Below, piece after piece: positions 61,746 to 64,000 of a stretch of DNA of 64,000 nt. The stretch lies in assembly GCA_964469155.1 (NCBI GenBank), contig CAYXXU010000008.1, forward strand, positions 1-64,000, in the 5' to 3' direction. The notes under the pieces were generated by a model, which worked only from the letters and a program-made list of their open reading frames with translations, did no database searches and was not told the origin of the DNA. The position numbers and the translations under genes are program-made. Position 1 is the first letter of the stretch. Each line of letters starts with the position of its first letter. The stretch is from CAIWKO01 sp964469155 (GTDB lineage Bacteria; Bacteroidota; Bacteroidia; Bacteroidales; CAIWKO01).

Positions 61746-63734
61746 ATGGAAAAGAAAATTCTTACATTGTTATTATTTTTCTTGTTCCGGAGTTTATTTC
61801 TTCCAGTTTCCTTTAGCCAGATAGTTTTTATAAATGAAGTCTGTACCAGTCCGCCCGGTGCCAGCACGGTTAATGCCAATTCATTATACAACACAGATGA
61901 ACTTCCCTCCGATAACCAGGAATGGATTGAGCTTTACAATCCAAATCCCTGCAATAGCATTGATATCAGTTGTTTTACGCTGGGAGGTAATATGCTGCAA
62001 TCAACCATCAATGGTCCGGTTCCTAACTGGGGTGCCTTTACTTTTCCGGCAGGCACTATTATTCCCCCGGCAGGTTTTATTATTGTCGGAGGCAATCACT
62101 CCCAGGTTCCTATACTTGAATTCAACCTGACCGATTACCGTCAGAACACTTTTGGGACACAATATCTTGACGGAGCTTATAACCGCTGGTTTCTTCGGGA
62201 TGAATATGGCTGGGTTGCATTGTACAATGCATCAGGATCGCCGGTGGATGCTGTTTATTGGGATGCCTATGGTAATGCCTCAAATTTAAATACTGCGGGT
62301 GAATATCAACAAAATATTGTAACTACCACCTCCTGCAGCGGCACACAGTCACTTGCTGCTGCCCGGAATATTGCAGGTATCGAGTACCTGGGGGCCTGTA
62401 TGCCGTCGAGTTATCTTTCATTCCAGCGAAAAACAGATGGTTCTTCCACATGGAAAACAGGACCATCTACACCCACCCCTCATGTTTGCAACGGCCCCTG
62501 TGTTGAACCCCCTGAACTAAGTTTTGTGATTCAAAATGAGATTTGTTCAAAAGGAGACGGCAGTATTTCGATGACCATCACCGACGGACATACCGGGCCT
62601 TACACCACAAACTGGATTAACCCTGCCGGCTTACATACCAACACCCTGACGAATCTTTCTGCCGGGACTTACATTGTTCAGGTGGTTGATGCCTATAATT
62701 GCTATATCGTATACGACACCGTTACTATCATCAATATTCCGGGTCCAATAATTTACATCGACAGTTCTCAAAATGAAATGTGCAGCGCTTCTGATGGAGC
62801 CATATTTACGCATGTTACCGGCGGAACCCCTCCCTATACATATTTATGGAATTCCAGTCCGGTGCAGCAAAACCAAAATCTGACAGGGGTACATGCCGGA
62901 GTTTATTCTGTTACCATGACCGATGCCAACGGATGCAAATCGTATGCTGATACCATTATCACTGATACTCCTCCCCCAAGCGTAGTGTTTGATAATATCC
63001 TATCCGACACCTGCAATAAACACAGCGGTGCAATTCATGCAACAGCATTTGGAGGTCACCCTCCTTACTCTTTTGTATGGAGCACCAGTCCGACAGATAA
63101 TTTAACATATATTTCCCATCTTTCTGAAGGAGTGTACACCGTTTCAGTAACGGATAGTATATGTTTAGCCACCGCTTCTGTTTATATCGGTAATATTCCC
63201 GGCCCTAAGGCTGATTTCCTGTTTTATCCGCGCATTGCCACTATTCAAAACCCCACTTTCCGTTTTGAAGACTGGTCAACAGGCAACATCGATCACTGGA
63301 GTTGGGATTTCGGAGATATGAGTGGCAGCAGCCATCCAAATCCTGTTCATACATACCATGGCATAGGAACTTATGAGGTGATGCTTAAGATAACCAACGA
63401 TTACGGTTGTGTTGATTCTATTACAAAACAAGCAATTGTGATTGATAAACCGGCTCTGTATATTCCGAATTGCTTTACTCCGAATGGCGATGGTATTAAC
63501 GATGAGTTCTTTGTGGTAGGACTCAATATCAGCGACCTAAAGTTTTATCTCTACAACCGTTGGGGCGAGCTGGTGTACACTTCTTTTAATATAGACGATC
63601 GCTGGAAAGGCAATTATAAAGGAAGGGTATTGCCCGACGGTATTTACAATTGGGTTGTATTCTACAACGAAGACTATGCAGGTGTGATGGTCATTCCTCA
63701 GACAATGAAGGGTTTGTTGACCGTTCTGAAGTAG
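61746..63734 (+). CDS. Secreted lamin-tail/SprB-repeat/PKD protein with T9SS type B (gliding) sorting domain
   Basis: 662 aa from 61746 (MEKKILTLLLFFLFRSLFLP signal peptide); an ATG at 61725 would add seven residues. Order of domains: lamin-tail domain (IVFINEVCTSPP ... GWVALYNASGSPVDAVYWDA, about 25-190), three SprB-like repeats (NEICSKGDGSISMTITDGHT, NEMCSASDGAIFTHVTGGTP, SDTCNKHSGAIHATAFGGHP; about 265-490), a PKD domain (WSWDFGDMSGSSHPNPVHTY) and the gliding-motility-associated C-terminal domain (PNCFTPNGDGINDEFFVV ... GIYNWVVFY). A cell-surface adhesin-type protein exported by T9SS. Confidence 0.92.
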   Translation: MEKKILTLLLFFLFRSLFLPVSFSQIVFINEVCTSPPGASTVNANSLYNTDELPSDNQEWIELYNPNPCNSIDISCFTLGGNMLQSTINGPVPNWGAFTFPAGTIIPPAGFIIVGGNHSQVPILEFNLTDYRQNTFGTQYLDGAYNRWFLRDEYGWVALYNASGSPVDAVYWDAYGNASNLNTAGEYQQNIVTTTSCSGTQSLAAARNIAGIEYLGACMPSSYLSFQRKTDGSSTWKTGPSTPTPHVCNGPCVEPPELSFVIQNEICSKGDGSISMTITDGHTGPYTTNWINPAGLHTNTLTNLSAGTYIVQVVDAYNCYIVYDTVTIINIPGPIIYIDSSQNEMCSASDGAIFTHVTGGTPPYTYLWNSSPVQQNQNLTGVHAGVYSVTMTDANGCKSYADTIITDTPPPSVVFDNILSDTCNKHSGAIHATAFGGHPPYSFVWSTSPTDNLTYISHLSEGVYTVSVTDSICLATASVYIGNIPGPKADFLFYPRIATIQNPTFRFEDWSTGNIDHWSWDFGDMSGSSHPNPVHTYHGIGTYEVMLKITNDYGCVDSITKQAIVIDKPALYIPNCFTPNGDGINDEFFVVGLNISDLKFYLYNRWGELVYTSFNIDDRWKGNYKGRVLPDGIYNWVVFYNEDYAGVMVIPQTMKGLLTVLK

Positions 63735-63842
63735 TTTTAGCCTTACCATTTCAGGTTTCTTATCAAAAAAGAAAGCCTTCAAGCCATTTTTTTTCCGATA
63801 TTTGCACTCGTTTTTTATTTTTTTACCAAATAACTACTTATC

Positions 63843-64000
63843 ATGATCACTTTAGGTTCGCACGATCTTACACTCGAAGAAATTTATTCAATCGTTTTCC
63901 AGAAAGAAGAAATAGCACTTAGCGACGAAACCGTTGCAAGGGTTAGCCATTGCCACGAATTTCTGAAAACTTTCAGCCAGGATAAGGTAATTTACGGTAT
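63843..64000 (+). CDS. Histidine/aromatic amino acid ammonia-lyase, N-terminus (partial, runs off right edge)
   Basis: Open from ATG 63843 to the window end (52 codons). It reads MITLGSHDLTLEEIYSIVFQ, then VARVSHCHEFLKTF and KVIYGI at the very end. The L-T-L-E-E/D-I...V-x-x-S...VYGI(NTGFG) spacing is that of HutH/PAL-family enzymes, which deaminate histidine or aromatic residues using an MIO cofactor. The active-site ASG triad lies outside the window, so the assignment is provisional. Confidence 0.6.
   Translation, partial: MITLGSHDLTLEEIYSIVFQKEEIALSDETVARVSHCHEFLKTFSQDKVIYG

Overview
The window looks like a chromosome segment of an uncultured, probably anaerobic, member of the Bacteroidota. 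The signs are type IX secretion (T9SS) C-terminal sorting domains of type A and type B, promoters with the Bacteroidota -7 box TAnnTTTG, absence of Shine-Dalgarno sequences, many short lipoproteins, a serine-palmitoyltransferase-like enzyme and a large alpha-2-macroglobulin. No rRNA, tRNA or CRISPR array was seen. No database search was possible, so family names rest on motifs read by eye.

Layout. 1-4278 (minus) is the N-terminal 1426 codons of a giant secreted beta-helix protein whose C-terminal part is 11 exact-period 153-bp repeats. 4.3-6.1 kb is gene-free and repeat-rich, with a REP-like nested palindrome and a 21-bp array. 6.1-17.0 kb is an accessory, defence-like region: a type IIG restriction-methylase, a small overlapping ORF, five tandem paralogs of about 350 aa from a family I do not recognise, and an NYN-domain ribonuclease. 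17.1-30.4 kb holds a flavoprotein, secreted phosphoesterase and protease, a SRPBCC-GyrI fusion, a PAS-only protein, lipoproteins, a GNAT enzyme and a PD-(D/E)XK (GxxExxY) gene between perfect 26-bp inverted repeats. 30.9-36.7 kb holds LytTR and winged-helix regulators, a thioredoxin-like protein and an SsnA-HyuA amidohydrolase pair. 36.8-45.0 kb is the macroglobulin and two unknown genes. 45.3-51.2 kb has two tandem T9SS beta-helix proteins and a lipoprotein. 51.9-57.9 kb has an unknown gene, an attC-like palindrome after a lipoprotein gene, and an MBOAT/SGNH O-acylation pair. 58-64 kb has the SPT-like enzyme, a HAD hydrolase, a lysoplasmalogenase-hydrolase operon, a T9SS type B adhesin and the start of a histidine/aromatic ammonia-lyase gene.

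Best candidate for an undescribed system: 9777-16850. Five diverged tandem paralogs, whose N-termini alternate between two subtypes (A-B-A-B-A), are followed on the same strand by an NYN/PIN-like ribonuclease with its own N-terminal repeat region. The block lies downstream of a type IIG enzyme and is bracketed by a 95-bp direct repeat (9642-9736 and 17022-17116, 2 mismatches, 7380 bp apart). The right copy is the promoter and leader of the flavoprotein gene and stops at its start codon. The island therefore looks inserted or duplicated into that leader and appears to use a copy of its promoter.

A second theme is a set of intergenic arrays with unrelated sequences but periods of 10, 21, 21, 42 and 42 bp (about 1, 2 or 4 helical turns) at 53641, 5256, 31420, 43119 and 51454. 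Each lies upstream of a gene, and three of those genes are unrecognised. The shared periodicity suggests helically phased protein-binding or curved DNA rather than coding repeats.
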